Source: Rhodovastum sp963709085 (GTDB lineage Bacteria > Pseudomonadota > Alphaproteobacteria > Acetobacterales > Acetobacteraceae). From it: 64,000 nucleotides of DNA. The stretch covers positions 124,001 through 188,000 of the forward strand of contig CAVPVB010000007.1 of NCBI GenBank assembly GCA_963709085.1, written 5' to 3'. The position numbers and the translations under genes are program-made. Below the pieces are notes generated by a model. That model saw only the letters and a list, made by a program, of their open reading frames with translations. It searched no databases and was not told the DNA's origin. Shown piece after piece: positions 16,846 to 25,053 of this stretch. Position 1 is the stretch's first letter; every line of letters begins with the position of its first letter.

Positions 16846-17813
16846 GCACCGCGGCACGGCGCCGGGCAGCGGCGTCGGACGGCAAAGGCGAGCCGCACGG
16901 CGCCGCGCCCCGCCACTTCCTCGACCTGCGCGATCACGATGTCGCGACGTTGCGGCAGATGCTGGATGTGGCAGCCGGGTTCAAGGCGGCACGGGGCGTA
17001 ACCTCGCGCCCGCTCGCCGGCCGCACCCTGGCGATGATCTTCGAGAAACCCAGCACCCGCACCCGGGTCAGCTTCGAGGTGGCGATGCGCCAGCTCGGCG
17101 GCGATGTGATCATGCTGACCGGCAAGGAGATGCAACTCGGCCGCGGCGAGACCATCGCCGACACCGCGCGGGTGCTGTCGCGCTATGTCGATGCCATCGT
17201 GCTGCGCACCGACGCGCACGAGAAGCTGCGGGAAATGGCGGCATACGCGACGATCCCGGTGATCAACGGCCTGACCGCGGATTCGCATCCCTGCCAGCTG
17301 ATGGCCGATGTGCTGACCTTCGAGGAGCATCGCGGCCCGATCGCCGGCCAGGTGGTGGCCTGGTGCGGCGACGGCAACAACGTGGCGCGCAGCTGGATCG
17401 AGGCGGCGGCCCGGTTCGGCTTCACGCTGCGGCTGGCGACCCCGGACAGCCTGCGCCCGCCGGCCGGGCTGATCACCTGGGCGCGGGCGCAGGGGGCGAA
17501 GGTGGAACTGACCGACGATCCCGCAACGGCGGTGGCCGGCGCGCGCTGCGTGGTCACCGATACCTGGGTGAGCATGTCGGACGACCCGAACACCAGCCGG
17601 CACAATTTGCTGGCACCGTACCGGGTCACCGCGACACTGATGAAGCAAGCCGCGCCGGATGCGATCTTCATGCACTGCCTGCCGGCGCATCGCGGCGAGG
17701 AAGTCACCGCCGAGGTCATCGACGGCAAGCAGAGCGTGGTGTTCGACGAGGCGGAAAACCGGCTGCACGCGCAGAAAGGCGTGCTGGCCTGGGCGCTCGG
17801 GGCGGCCCGGTAG
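16842..17813 (+). CDS. argF: ornithine carbamoyltransferase
   Basis: The 323-residue enzyme joins ornithine and carbamoyl phosphate to form citrulline. The carbamoyl-phosphate site KPSTRTRVSFE, the domain-linking NGLTADSHPCQLMAD and the C-terminal HCLPAHRGEE with its catalytic Cys are all visible. ATG 16842 overlaps the argD stop by four bases; the slightly earlier frame from 16809 is less likely given the coupling. The N-terminus carries about 20 extra residues before the family's usual start (PRHFLDLRD). Confidence 0.93.
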   Translation: MSTAARRRAAASDGKGEPHGAAPRHFLDLRDHDVATLRQMLDVAAGFKAARGVTSRPLAGRTLAMIFEKPSTRTRVSFEVAMRQLGGDVIMLTGKEMQLGRGETIADTARVLSRYVDAIVLRTDAHEKLREMAAYATIPVINGLTADSHPCQLMADVLTFEEHRGPIAGQVVAWCGDGNNVARSWIEAAARFGFTLRLATPDSLRPPAGLITWARAQGAKVELTDDPATAVAGARCVVTDTWVSMSDDPNTSRHNLLAPYRVTATLMKQAAPDAIFMHCLPAHRGEEVTAEVIDGKQSVVFDEAENRLHAQKGVLAWALGAAR

Positions 17814-17823
17814 CCCCTGCCGG

Positions 17824-18300
17824 TCAGCCGAGCCGCTTCTCCATATCCACGACGGTCGGGTAGTCGTAGCCGGCATGCATGGCGCGCTGCCCGGTCTCGA
17901 CGAAGCCGCAGGCGGCGAACAGGCGGCGGTTGCCGGCAAACGCCAGCCTGGTGCCGAGATGCAGCCGGGGCAGGCGGCGGGCGCGGGCCTCCGCCTCGGC
18001 GGCATCAAGCAGGGCGCGGGCGATGCCGCACCGGCGCCAGGACGGCAGGACGGCGAGGCGGCCGACATAAAGCCCGCCCTCACGCGCCGCCCACAGCACC
18101 ACACCCGCAAGCGTTCCGTCCGCCGACGCCGCAACCGCCCCACCCTCCATGGCGGCGATGCCGGAGGCGGTTTCACGCAGGGCGGAGGGCGGCGGATCGG
18201 CGGCCACGCTCAGGACGGCGAAAGCGCTGCGGATCAGGGCGGCGGCGCGTTCATGGTCGTCGGGACGCAGTGGGCGGAGATGCCAGGCGGTCGCGGTCAT
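17824..18300 (-). CDS. GNAT-family N-acetyltransferase
   Basis: The 158-residue protein has the GNAT layout: RPLRPDDHERAAALIRSAF at the N-terminus, the strand LYVGRLAVLPSWRRCGIARA with the acetyl-CoA pyrophosphate loop (RRCGIA), and the late NRRLFAACGFVETGQR. The acceptor substrate is unknown. ATG 18300 is preferred over the in-frame start at 18465, since the intervening residues are not GNAT-like and overlap the region upstream of hslO. It is convergent with argF. Confidence 0.75.
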   Translation of the reverse strand: MTATAWHLRPLRPDDHERAAALIRSAFAVLSVAADPPPSALRETASGIAAMEGGAVAASADGTLAGVVLWAAREGGLYVGRLAVLPSWRRCGIARALLDAAEAEARARRLPRLHLGTRLAFAGNRRLFAACGFVETGQRAMHAGYDYPTVVDMEKRLG

Positions 18301-18391
18301 TGCCGTATTGTAGCGCCTTGCCGGGCGCACGGAAGCTCCCTCCGCCGCGCCGGTGTGGCGGGATCGGGCCGGATTTCCTATCTTCCGCCGC

Positions 18392-19351
18392 ATGTCCGAC
18401 ACCCCCGCCTTCCTCGACTCCGGACGCCCCGACGTGCCCGACCTCGTCGTGCCGCGCGGCGTCACGCCCTTCTACCTGCCGCGCCAGCCGGTGCGCGGGC
18501 GGCTGGTGCGGCTGGGGCCGCTGGCCGACGCGCTGCTGACCCGGCATGACAACCCCGCCGTCCTGACCGCCCTGCAAGGCCAGGCGCTCGCGCTCGCCGC
18601 GGCCCTCGCCTCGGCGCTGAAGTTCCGCGGCAGCTTCAGCCTGCAGGCCAAAGGCGACGGGCCGGTCGGCATGCTGCTGGCCGACTGCACCCATGACGGC
18701 GCCCTGCGCGGCTACGCCCGCGCCGAGCCCGAGCGGCTGGCCGACATGCTGGCCGATGACCCTGATCCCTCGGCCGGGCGGCTGCTCGGCCAGGGCTACC
18801 TCGCCTTCACGGTGGATCAGGGCGCCGATATGGAGCGCCAGCAGGGCATCGTCAGCATCACCGGCGATACCCTGGCCGAGATGGCGCTGCACTATTTCGC
18901 CACCAGCGAACAGCTTCAGGTCTGGCTGCGCCTGGCCTGCGCCCGCACACCGGCAGGCTGGCGCGCCGGCGCCCTGGTGCTGGAGAAAATCGCCGGCAGC
19001 GGCGGGATCGACCCCGAACTCGATACGGAGGCGCAGGAAGAAAGCTGGCGCACCGCTACCCTGCTCGCCGCCACCGTGACCGACGCCGAATTGCTGGATG
19101 ACGGGCTGGCGGCCGACCGGCTGCTGTTCAACCTGTTCCACAGCGAAGGCGTGGCCGCCGACCGGCCGCGCGCCCTGGCCTATGGCTGCCGCTGCTCGCG
19201 CCAGCGCCTGTCAGGTATCCTGGAAGGGTTCGATACCGACGACCTCGACCACATGGCGGTGGATGGGGACATCGTGATGACCTGCGAATTTTGTAATTTC
19301 GATTTTCGCTTCGGGCGGGGGGACGTGCGGGGACGAACAGAAAACGAATGA
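18392..19351 (+). CDS. hslO: Hsp33 redox-regulated chaperone
   Basis: Hsp33 is a cytosolic holdase activated by oxidative unfolding. The 319-residue sequence has the N-terminal substrate-binding fold and the C-terminal zinc switch: CRC (Cys266, Cys268) and CEFC (Cys298, Cys301), the four thiols that bind zinc when reduced. Start at ATG 18392; the upstream frame from 18353 lacks support. Its TGA stop (19349-19351) is the first three bases of a dispersed repeat (copy B). Confidence 0.9.
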   Translation: MSDTPAFLDSGRPDVPDLVVPRGVTPFYLPRQPVRGRLVRLGPLADALLTRHDNPAVLTALQGQALALAAALASALKFRGSFSLQAKGDGPVGMLLADCTHDGALRGYARAEPERLADMLADDPDPSAGRLLGQGYLAFTVDQGADMERQQGIVSITGDTLAEMALHYFATSEQLQVWLRLACARTPAGWRAGALVLEKIAGSGGIDPELDTEAQEESWRTATLLAATVTDAELLDDGLAADRLLFNLFHSEGVAADRPRALAYGCRCSRQRLSGILEGFDTDDLDHMAVDGDIVMTCEFCNFDFRFGRGDVRGRTENE

Positions 19352-19442
19352 AGGAAGGCAAGGCCAGGGCTCTGCCCTGGACCCGCCCTCGCGCGCAGCG
19401 CGCCTTCGGCGCGACGGCCGAGAGGCCCCTTGACCCCATTCA
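19349..19442 (-). repeat. dispersed double-hairpin repeat, copy B (expanded central part)
   Basis: In minus orientation this copy reads TGAAGGAAGGCAAGGCC then CCAGGGCTCTGCCCTGG. An unusually enlarged middle follows, containing GCGCGCAGCGCGCCTTCGGC, and the copy ends with GGCCGAGAGGCCCC. Its outermost bases are the stop codons of the two convergent flanking genes: TGA of hslO at 19349-19351 and TGA of the GNAT gene at 19442-19440. Confidence 0.8.
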
Positions 19443-19946
19443 CTTAAGCGCAGCCAGGGTGTCCCAGCCGTAGGCGGTTTCGTTGGCGGTCCAGCCTTCG
19501 CGCTCGTCCTGGCGGGTGGCGCAGGCGCGGCCGCCCAGCGTTTCGTAGAAACGGCGCGCCGGGGCATTGCCGTCCAGCACCCACAGGCCGGCGGAGCCGA
19601 ATCCGGCCTGGCCCATCTCCGCCGCGGCGGCCCGCATCAGCGCGCGGCCATGCCCGCGCCATTGCGCCCGGCGCAGGACATAGAGAGCGGAAACCTCGGC
19701 CGCGAAGGACAGGGTGGCGTCGCTTTGCGGACCCCAGGAAACGAAGCCGACAAGATCGGCATCCTCGGTGGCGACGAACACGCCGCCGCGCGGAATGGCG
19801 GCGCGCCACATTTCGGTGCGGCGGCACGGATCAAGCGCCGCCAGCACGGCATCGGGCACCAGTCCGGGGTAGCTCTCGCGCCAGGCCTGCACGTGCACGG
19901 CGGCGATGGTGGCGGCATCGTCCGCCGTGGCGGGTCGGATGGTCAT
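19440..19946 (-). CDS. GNAT-family N-acetyltransferase
   Basis: The 168-residue protein shows the GNAT fold from its first residue (MTIRPATADDAATIAAVHVQ). The acetyl-CoA-binding segment is VSALYVLRRAQWRGHGRALM and the closing motif is APARRFYETLGG. The pattern HVQAWRESYPGLVPDAVLA is common in the subgroup of GNATs acting on amines or protein N-termini, but no substrate can be assigned. The stop codon lies within the edge of repeat copy B. It is convergent with hslO. Confidence 0.8.
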   Translation of the reverse strand: MTIRPATADDAATIAAVHVQAWRESYPGLVPDAVLAALDPCRRTEMWRAAIPRGGVFVATEDADLVGFVSWGPQSDATLSFAAEVSALYVLRRAQWRGHGRALMRAAAAEMGQAGFGSAGLWVLDGNAPARRFYETLGGRACATRQDEREGWTANETAYGWDTLAALK

Positions 19947-20052
19947 CGGCCGATAATCACCAGGATGATGTCATTGAGCGAGCGAAGCCACGCCGATTCG
20001 GATCGGAACAACCCGAATGATAGCAGCCCCAGCGGCCAGAGGAAGGATAGGA

Positions 20053-20114
20053 AAGGGTTCTAAGGGCTCCGCCCTTAGCGGGGTCCAGGGGCAGAGCCCC
20101 TGGCCTTCCTTTCT
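20053..20114 (+). repeat. dispersed double-hairpin repeat, copy C
   Basis: Here the first hairpin is the variant CTAAGGGCTCCGCCCTTAG. The second is CCAGGGGCAGAGCCCCTGG, one base pair longer than in copy A, with both arms changed in step. The copy lies between the 5' side of the minus-strand GNAT gene and the 3' end of trpF, whose TGA at 20123-20121 is seven bases from its right end. The rest of the gap 19947-20120 holds nothing else I can identify. Confidence 0.8.
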
Positions 20115-20120
20115 TCGCCG

Positions 20121-20735
20121 TCAAGCATCCCGAACCGCCGCCACAAACGCGCGGACCAAGTTTGGGTCCTTCTTCCCGCGTTCCCGCTCGACCCCGGAGG
20201 AAACATCCACCGCCGGTGCGCCGGTAGCGCGGATGGCGTCCGCCACGTTGTCGGGGGTGAGCCCGCCGGCCAGCATCCAGGGCAGCGGCGCGCGCCAGCC
20301 ATGCAGGATCGGCCAGTCGAATGTCGCCGCATTGCCGCCTGGCCGGGTGGCGCCCTCCGGCGGTTTGGCCTCGATGACGAAGCCGTCCACGCCGTCGGCT
20401 TCGGCCGGCAGGTCGGCCGCCTCGGCCACGCCGACAGCGCGCCAGACCGGCACGCCGAAACGGGCGCGCAGGGCGGCGCAGCGCCCGGGCGCGTCGTAGA
20501 TCTGCAGCACGTCCAGCCGTACCGTCGCCAGCGTGGTGGCGATGGCGTCATCGGTCGGGCGCACGAACAGCCCGACGCGGGACGGCACGCCTGCCGCCAG
20601 CCCGGCCGCCAGGGCGGGCGTCACCGCGCGCGGCGAGGGCGGGAAAAACACAAACCCGAGCCAGTCGGCGCCGGCGGCGAGGGCGGCGTCGCGGGCGGCC
20701 GGGTCGTTGATGCCGCAGATCTTGACCCGCGTCAC
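20121..20735 (-). CDS. trpF: phosphoribosylanthranilate isomerase
   Basis: This 204-residue TIM-barrel enzyme converts N-(5-phosphoribosyl)anthranilate to CdRP in tryptophan synthesis. It starts with a GTG: VKICGI is the family N-terminus with the catalytic Cys. Later motifs are GADWLGFVFFPPSPRAV, LDVLQIYD and the C-terminal phosphate-binding MLAGGLTPDNVADAI and VDVSSGVE. It is the last gene of a run on the minus strand that begins with rpsA. Its start overlaps the stop of the 72-aa ORF (GTGA), implying coupling. Confidence 0.92.
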   Translation of the reverse strand: MTRVKICGINDPAARDAALAAGADWLGFVFFPPSPRAVTPALAAGLAAGVPSRVGLFVRPTDDAIATTLATVRLDVLQIYDAPGRCAALRARFGVPVWRAVGVAEAADLPAEADGVDGFVIEAKPPEGATRPGGNAATFDWPILHGWRAPLPWMLAGGLTPDNVADAIRATGAPAVDVSSGVERERGKKDPNLVRAFVAAVRDA

Positions 20736-20950
20736 CCGACCAGACTTACCGCGGCCAGACTTACCGCAGCCAGTCCGGGGGCGGAGCCGGAAAACGCAAC
20801 GGCGCCGACAACCCGCGGGCCATCGGCGCCGTATGCCAGAAAATCATTCAGCCCGAGCCTGAACAGGCCGCCATACGGCGCGGCCGTTCCGGCCCGGCAG
20901 GTGGCCCGCGCGATGTCCGTCATGACGAACGTCACGATCAGGCCCGGCAT
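20732..20950 (-). CDS. 72-residue hypothetical protein between lapA and trpF
   Basis: The frame starts one base after the lapA stop (TGAcATG) and ends overlapping the trpF start by four bases. Such exact packing is hard to explain unless it is translated. The product is rich in Gly/Ala/Leu, with an N-terminal hydrophobic strand (LIVTFVM), a central LFRLGLNDFLAYGADGPRVV and a hydrophobic C-terminal tail containing the repeated AAVSL. I do not recognise the family. It may alternatively be spacing sequence kept open by coupling between lapA and trpF. Confidence 0.45.
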   Translation of the reverse strand: MPGLIVTFVMTDIARATCRAGTAAPYGGLFRLGLNDFLAYGADGPRVVGAVAFSGSAPGLAAVSLAAVSLVG

Positions 20951-20951
20951 G

Positions 20952-21251
20952 TCACCTCGACGCCGCGGCCGAGGAGCCGGACTTCTTCTTCAGCGAGTTC
21001 ACCTGGTCTTCCAGCCGGCGGGTCGCCCGCTCGAACCGGCGAGCGCGACGACGGGCACCAATGGCCGGGAACCAGACGAACATGGCGCCAAGCAGGAACG
21101 CAACGGCCGCGACCACCAGGACGGCAGCGGCGACCGGCGTTTTCAACGTGAAGTCGGTCGGCCAGATCGACAGCGTGACCGGCTGCGGGTTGGACAACGC
21201 GAACAGCACCAGCACGACAAGGATAGGCAAGGCAATCACAGTGCGCAGCAT
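20952..21251 (-). CDS. lapA: LapA-domain (DUF1049) membrane protein
   Basis: The 99-residue protein has two transmembrane helices (about residues 4-22 and 40-62) separated by the family pattern LSNPQPVTLSIWPTDFTLKTPV. A basic, helical C-terminal tail follows (RRRARRFERATRRLEDQVNSL). LapA proteins work with LapB in lipopolysaccharide assembly control in gamma-proteobacteria; the alphaproteobacterial role is less clear. It sits in the conserved order ihfB-lapA, 50 bases after ihfB. Confidence 0.85.
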   Translation of the reverse strand: MLRTVIALPILVVLVLFALSNPQPVTLSIWPTDFTLKTPVAAAVLVVAAVAFLLGAMFVWFPAIGARRRARRFERATRRLEDQVNSLKKKSGSSAAASR

Positions 21252-21301
21252 GGGATTTCACCTTCGGGAAAGGGACGCATAAGAAACTAACCCAGTTTTC
21301 A

Positions 21302-21643
21302 TCAGGCCGCCACCCCCGCCCTCGCGCGGCCCTTGGCCTCTGCCGGCTTGCGCGAGTCCCGCTTGCCGCGGTTGACCCGCTCACGCAACTCCTTGCCGGC
21401 CTTGAAGAACGGCACGGCCTTTTCGTCAACCGGCACGGCCTCGCCGGTGCGCGGATTGCGCCCCGTGCGCGCCTCACGTCGCTTGACCGTGAAGGCGCCA
21501 AAACCGCGCAGTTCAACCCGCTCACCGCGCGCCAGCGCCGCGGTGATTTCGTTGAACACGGTAGCGACGATAAGCTCCACATCCTGCGCCCGCAAATGCG
21601 GGTTCGCCGCCGATAGATCCGCAATCAGCTCCGATTTTGTCAT
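21302..21643 (-). CDS. ihfB: integration host factor subunit beta
   Basis: The 113-residue DNA-bending protein starts MTKSELIADLSAANPHLRAQ and contains the HU/IHF signature GFGAFTVKRREARTGRNPRT, including the Pro-tipped intercalating arm. IHF-beta pairs with IHF-alpha. The C-terminal Lys/Arg/Ala tail beyond residue 95 is longer than in E. coli IhfB. ATG 21643 is chosen because the frame from 21715 overlaps the end of sppA. It belongs to the rpsA-sppA-ihfB-lapA run. Confidence 0.9.
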   Translation of the reverse strand: MTKSELIADLSAANPHLRAQDVELIVATVFNEITAALARGERVELRGFGAFTVKRREARTGRNPRTGEAVPVDEKAVPFFKAGKELRERVNRGKRDSRKPAEAKGRARAGVAA

Positions 21644-21668
21644 GGCCCCGCCCCCAGCGTTGCAACTC

Positions 21669-22598
21669 TCACTCGTTGACGCCGGAAGGCTGCCAGACGG
21701 CCCAGGCGCCGTCAAGTGTAAGTCCTTGAGACAGAACGGTTTTCATCATTTCGCCGACGATCGGCGAAAATGACCCCGCCAGCGCCCGGCGGGCGAAGCC
21801 GGCAAGCTCCACATCCTCGACCGGCACGCTCTCGGGAATGCCCTTCTCGGCGGCCAGCCAGGCCCGCGCTTCCGCCTCGCCGCCGATCGCATCGATCAGT
21901 CCGAGGCCCAGCGCCTGCCGCCCGGTATAGGCGCGGCCGTCGGCCAGGGTGCGGACCTGCTCGGCCGGCATGTGGCGGCCGGCGGCGACGATGCCGACGA
22001 ACTGCTCGTACATGTCCATGACCAGGGCCTGCAGCACCTCGCGGCCCTGCGCCGAGGTCGGGTGGGTGAAACTCGGCTGGTTCTTCAGCGGGCCCGAGGT
22101 GATCGCCTCGGCGGTGATGCCGACCCGCTCGAGCAGGCCGGAGACCTCGCCGGTCTGCAGCAGCACGCCGATCGAGCCGGTCAGGGTCGATTCGCGGGCG
22201 AAGATGCGGGAAGCCGGCACCGCGATCATGTAGCCCGCCGAAGCGGCGGTGCCGCCCATGACGGTCACCACCGGCTTGCGGGCGGCGACCTCGGCGATCG
22301 CCTGGTGCAGGCTTTCGCCGCCGGCGACGCTGCCGCCGGGGCTGTCGATATAGACGATCAGGCCGCGCACGGCATCGTCCTTGGCCAGCGCCGTCACCGC
22401 TTCGGTGAGCTTGCGGTTTTCGGTGATCAGCCCGGCGACGGTGAGGCGGGCGAGATGGGAACGCCCCCCCAGCGACAAATAGGGGCCGAGCACCAGCAAC
22501 AGGCAGGCCGCCGCCGCGAACACCGCGGCGGCGCGCCAAAAGAACAGGCGGCGCTTGAGGCGCCGCCTGTCGATCAGCAGGTCAGTCTCGAGAGACAT
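21669..22598 (-). CDS. sppA: signal peptide peptidase SppA (S49 family)
   Basis: This 309-residue membrane serine protease degrades cleaved signal peptides. One N-terminal transmembrane helix (about residues 22-41) anchors a single S49 domain. IVYIDSPGGSVAGGESLHQA, the nucleophile region VMGGTAASAGYMIAVP with the Ser, and ITSGPLKNQPS with the general-base Lys are all visible. The length is that of the short, bacterial single-domain form. The gene lies between rpsA and ihfB, with 33 and 25 bases on either side. Confidence 0.9.
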   Translation of the reverse strand: MSLETDLLIDRRRLKRRLFFWRAAAVFAAAACLLLVLGPYLSLGGRSHLARLTVAGLITENRKLTEAVTALAKDDAVRGLIVYIDSPGGSVAGGESLHQAIAEVAARKPVVTVMGGTAASAGYMIAVPASRIFARESTLTGSIGVLLQTGEVSGLLERVGITAEAITSGPLKNQPSFTHPTSAQGREVLQALVMDMYEQFVGIVAAGRHMPAEQVRTLADGRAYTGRQALGLGLIDAIGGEAEARAWLAAEKGIPESVPVEDVELAGFARRALAGSFSPIVGEMMKTVLSQGLTLDGAWAVWQPSGVNE

Positions 22599-22631
22599 GG
22601 CGATTCAGATTGGGATGACCGCCGGCGCAGA

Positions 22632-24383
22632 TCAGGGCTCTCCCTGGGACTGCTGGTTGCGGCGACGGATCGCGGCCCCGAGGATATCGCCGAGCGACGC
22701 GCCGGAATCCGAGTTGCCGTATTCCTGGATCGCCTGCTTGTCCTCGTCCTGCTCCTTGCCCTTGACGGTGAGCTGCAGCTTGCGGGCGGCGCGGTCCACC
22801 GACATGACCTTGGCATCGACCTTTTCGCCCACGGCGAACCGGTCCGGGCGCTGCTCGGACTTGTCGCGGGCGAGTTCGGCGCGGCGGATGAAGCCGGTGA
22901 GAACCTCGTCCACCTTGACCTCGATGCCGTTGGACTGCACCGCGGTGACCACGCAGGTGACGATGCTGCCCTTGTGCACGCGGTCGAGCACGGCGGCGGC
23001 CGGGTCGTCGGCGAGCTGCTTGATGCCGAGCGAAATGCGCTCCTTCTCGACATCCACGTCGAGCACCTTGGCCTTGACCACGGCGCCCTTCTCGTACTTG
23101 GCCATCGCCGCCTCGCCCTGCTCGTCCCAGGACAGGTCGGACATGTGGACCATGCCGTCGATATCGGCGGTGAGGCCAATGAACAGGCCGAATTCGGTGA
23201 TGTTGCGGATTTCGCCCTCGACCACCGAGCCGATCGGATGCTCGTCGACGAACTGCTCCCAGGGGTTGCGCTGCACCTGCTTCAGGCCGAGCGAGATGCG
23301 GCGCTTGCCGCTGTCCACGTCCAGCACCAGCACATCGACCTCCTGCGAGGTGGCGACGATCTTGCCCGGATGGACGTTCTTCTTGGTCCAGCTCATCTCG
23401 GAAACGTGAACGAGGCCCTCGACCCCCGGCTCCAGCTCCACGAAGGCGCCGTAATCGGTGATATTGGTCACGCGGCCGGTGAATTTGGCGCCGGGCGGGT
23501 ATTTCGCCGCGACACCTTCCCACGGATCGGCCTCAAGCTGCTTCATGCCGAGGCTGATGCGCTGGGTGTCCGGGTTGAAGCGGATCACCTGCACCTTCAC
23601 CGCCTGGCCGATCTGCAGGGCCTCGGAGGGATGGTTGATGCGCCGCCAGGCGATGTCGGTCACATGCAGCAGGCCGTCGACGCCGCCGAGATCGACGAAG
23701 GCGCCGTAATCGGTGATGTTCTTCACCACGCCGTCGAGGATCTGGCCTTCCTTCAGGCCCTGGATCAGCTCGCTGCGCTGCTCGGCGCGGGTTTCCTCCA
23801 GCACGGCGCGGCGCGACACCACGATGTTGCCGCGGGCGCGGTCCATCTTGAGAATCTGGAAGGGCTGCGGGGTGCCCATCAGCGGGCCGACATCGCGCAC
23901 CGGCCGGATATCGACCTGGCTGCCCGGCAGAAACGCCACGGCGCCGCCGAGATCGACGGTGAAGCCGCCCTTGACCCGGCCGTAGATGGTGCCGTTGACC
24001 CGCTGCTGGCTCTCGAAGGCGCGCTCCAGATTGGTCCAGGCTTCCTCGCGGCGGGCCTTTTCGCGCGAGAGCACGATGGTGCCGTCGCGGTCCTCATAGC
24101 GCTCGACATAAAGCTCGATCACGTCGCCGGGCTTCACCTCGGGCTTGGCGCCGGGCGGGCCGAATTCCTTCAGGGCGACGCGGCCTTCGCTTTTCAGGCC
24201 GACATCGACGATGGCGAATTCCTCGGTCAGCCGCACCACCCGGCCGGTGACGACGGAGCCGTCAAAGCCGGAATCGCGGCCGAGGGTCTCGTCGAGGAGG
24301 GTGGCGAAGTCTTCGACCTCTGGAGGCGGGCTGGTCGGGCGCGGGGCGGTGGGACGCTGGGCGACGGCGGCGCTGGATGCCAT
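22632..24383 (-). CDS. rpsA: 30S ribosomal protein S1
   Basis: The 583-residue protein carries six S1 RNA-binding domains. The repeats appear as GRVVRLTEEFAIVDVGLKSE, GRVKGGFTVDLGGAVAFLPG, VVKNITDYGAFVDLGGVDG, GRVTNITDYGAFVELEPGVE, GEIRNITEFGLFIGLTADID and VTAVQSNGIEVKVDE. S1 binds mRNA leaders on the 30S subunit. The first gene of the minus-strand run rpsA-sppA-ihfB-lapA-trpF; its promoter should lie in the 670-base gap upstream. The usual upstream neighbour cmk is separated from it by an oppositely oriented oxygenase gene. Confidence 0.95.
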   Translation of the reverse strand: MASSAAVAQRPTAPRPTSPPPEVEDFATLLDETLGRDSGFDGSVVTGRVVRLTEEFAIVDVGLKSEGRVALKEFGPPGAKPEVKPGDVIELYVERYEDRDGTIVLSREKARREEAWTNLERAFESQQRVNGTIYGRVKGGFTVDLGGAVAFLPGSQVDIRPVRDVGPLMGTPQPFQILKMDRARGNIVVSRRAVLEETRAEQRSELIQGLKEGQILDGVVKNITDYGAFVDLGGVDGLLHVTDIAWRRINHPSEALQIGQAVKVQVIRFNPDTQRISLGMKQLEADPWEGVAAKYPPGAKFTGRVTNITDYGAFVELEPGVEGLVHVSEMSWTKKNVHPGKIVATSQEVDVLVLDVDSGKRRISLGLKQVQRNPWEQFVDEHPIGSVVEGEIRNITEFGLFIGLTADIDGMVHMSDLSWDEQGEAAMAKYEKGAVVKAKVLDVDVEKERISLGIKQLADDPAAAVLDRVHKGSIVTCVVTAVQSNGIEVKVDEVLTGFIRRAELARDKSEQRPDRFAVGEKVDAKVMSVDRAARKLQLTVKGKEQDEDKQAIQEYGNSDSGASLGDILGAAIRRRNQQSQGEP

Positions 24384-25053
24384 GTGGGTGGGTCTGTCCT
24401 TGAGAGGGCGGTGGGCCGTGCCCGTGCCGCCGGCTGTGCTTGCGCCCTTCCCGGTGGGTCAGACCTGGGGTGAGTCAGACCTGGAGGAAGCGCGGCTTGC
24501 CCGCGCGCGTATCTCTCGCGGACGCGGGCCTTGAGTGGACGTCAGGTTTCCGAATGGGCAGGTGACGATCCATACCATTCGCGCGCGCAGCCTCCCGGCC
24601 ACGCGTGGGCGGAGTGATAGCCGGCGCGCAGGTGAAGTCAAGGGCGGGGGCGGGTTTGCGGCGTCGCAAAGGCGTGAAGAGTCTGAATTTTCGTTGCGCG
24701 GCGCGCGCAGTGGCGGCCCGCGGCGGGCCAATGAAACGGGATAATTGATTTCGCCTCATTTTGCCGCCGAAGCACAGACCACGGCACCGCAACACGGCCG
24801 CCGAGTCCAGCCGCCCGATGGTCCGGCACTGATGGTGCCGTTGGCTTGATCAGGCCCTGGCAGGACGGTATCATCCGTTTCGATACAACGGTAATATCAA
24901 GAAATGTCAGTTAATATTATCCCGTCGCCTGACGCAAATGAAATTGCCTGAAGCGACGGAGAGACGCCTGGTGGCCAGCTTCCTGACCGTCAGGACAGGC
25001 GCCCATGCGCCACCGCACCCCAATGAAGGCTGCCGGCACGCCAAGGAGGAGCC
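24384..25053. other. 670-base gap between rpsA and the 2OG oxygenase gene
   Basis: No gene is supported here. The half next to rpsA (24384-24735) has the GC-rich composition of the rest of the window. The part from about 24740 to 24960 is visibly richer in A and T and holds a sigma70-like promoter on the plus strand. The minus-strand promoter for rpsA must also lie here, but I could not single out its hexamers. No tRNA, riboswitch or dispersed repeat is visible. Confidence 0.5.
24846..24874 (+). promoter_or_regulatory. putative sigma70-type promoter upstream of the 2OG oxygenase
   Basis: TTGATC (24846-24851) and TATCAT (24869-24874) are separated by 17 bases in the AT-richer part of the gap. 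Transcription from here would leave a leader of roughly 170 bases before the ATG at 25054. Assignment rests only on hexamer similarity and spacing. Confidence 0.35.

Noticed and set aside
24905..24930. Shared GTCAGTTAATAT sequence near 24.9 kb and in the aceA control region near 43.5 kb
   Set aside because: Only about 12-14 bases match and the similarity stops abruptly; two occurrences of an AT-rich word are not enough to claim a common operator.
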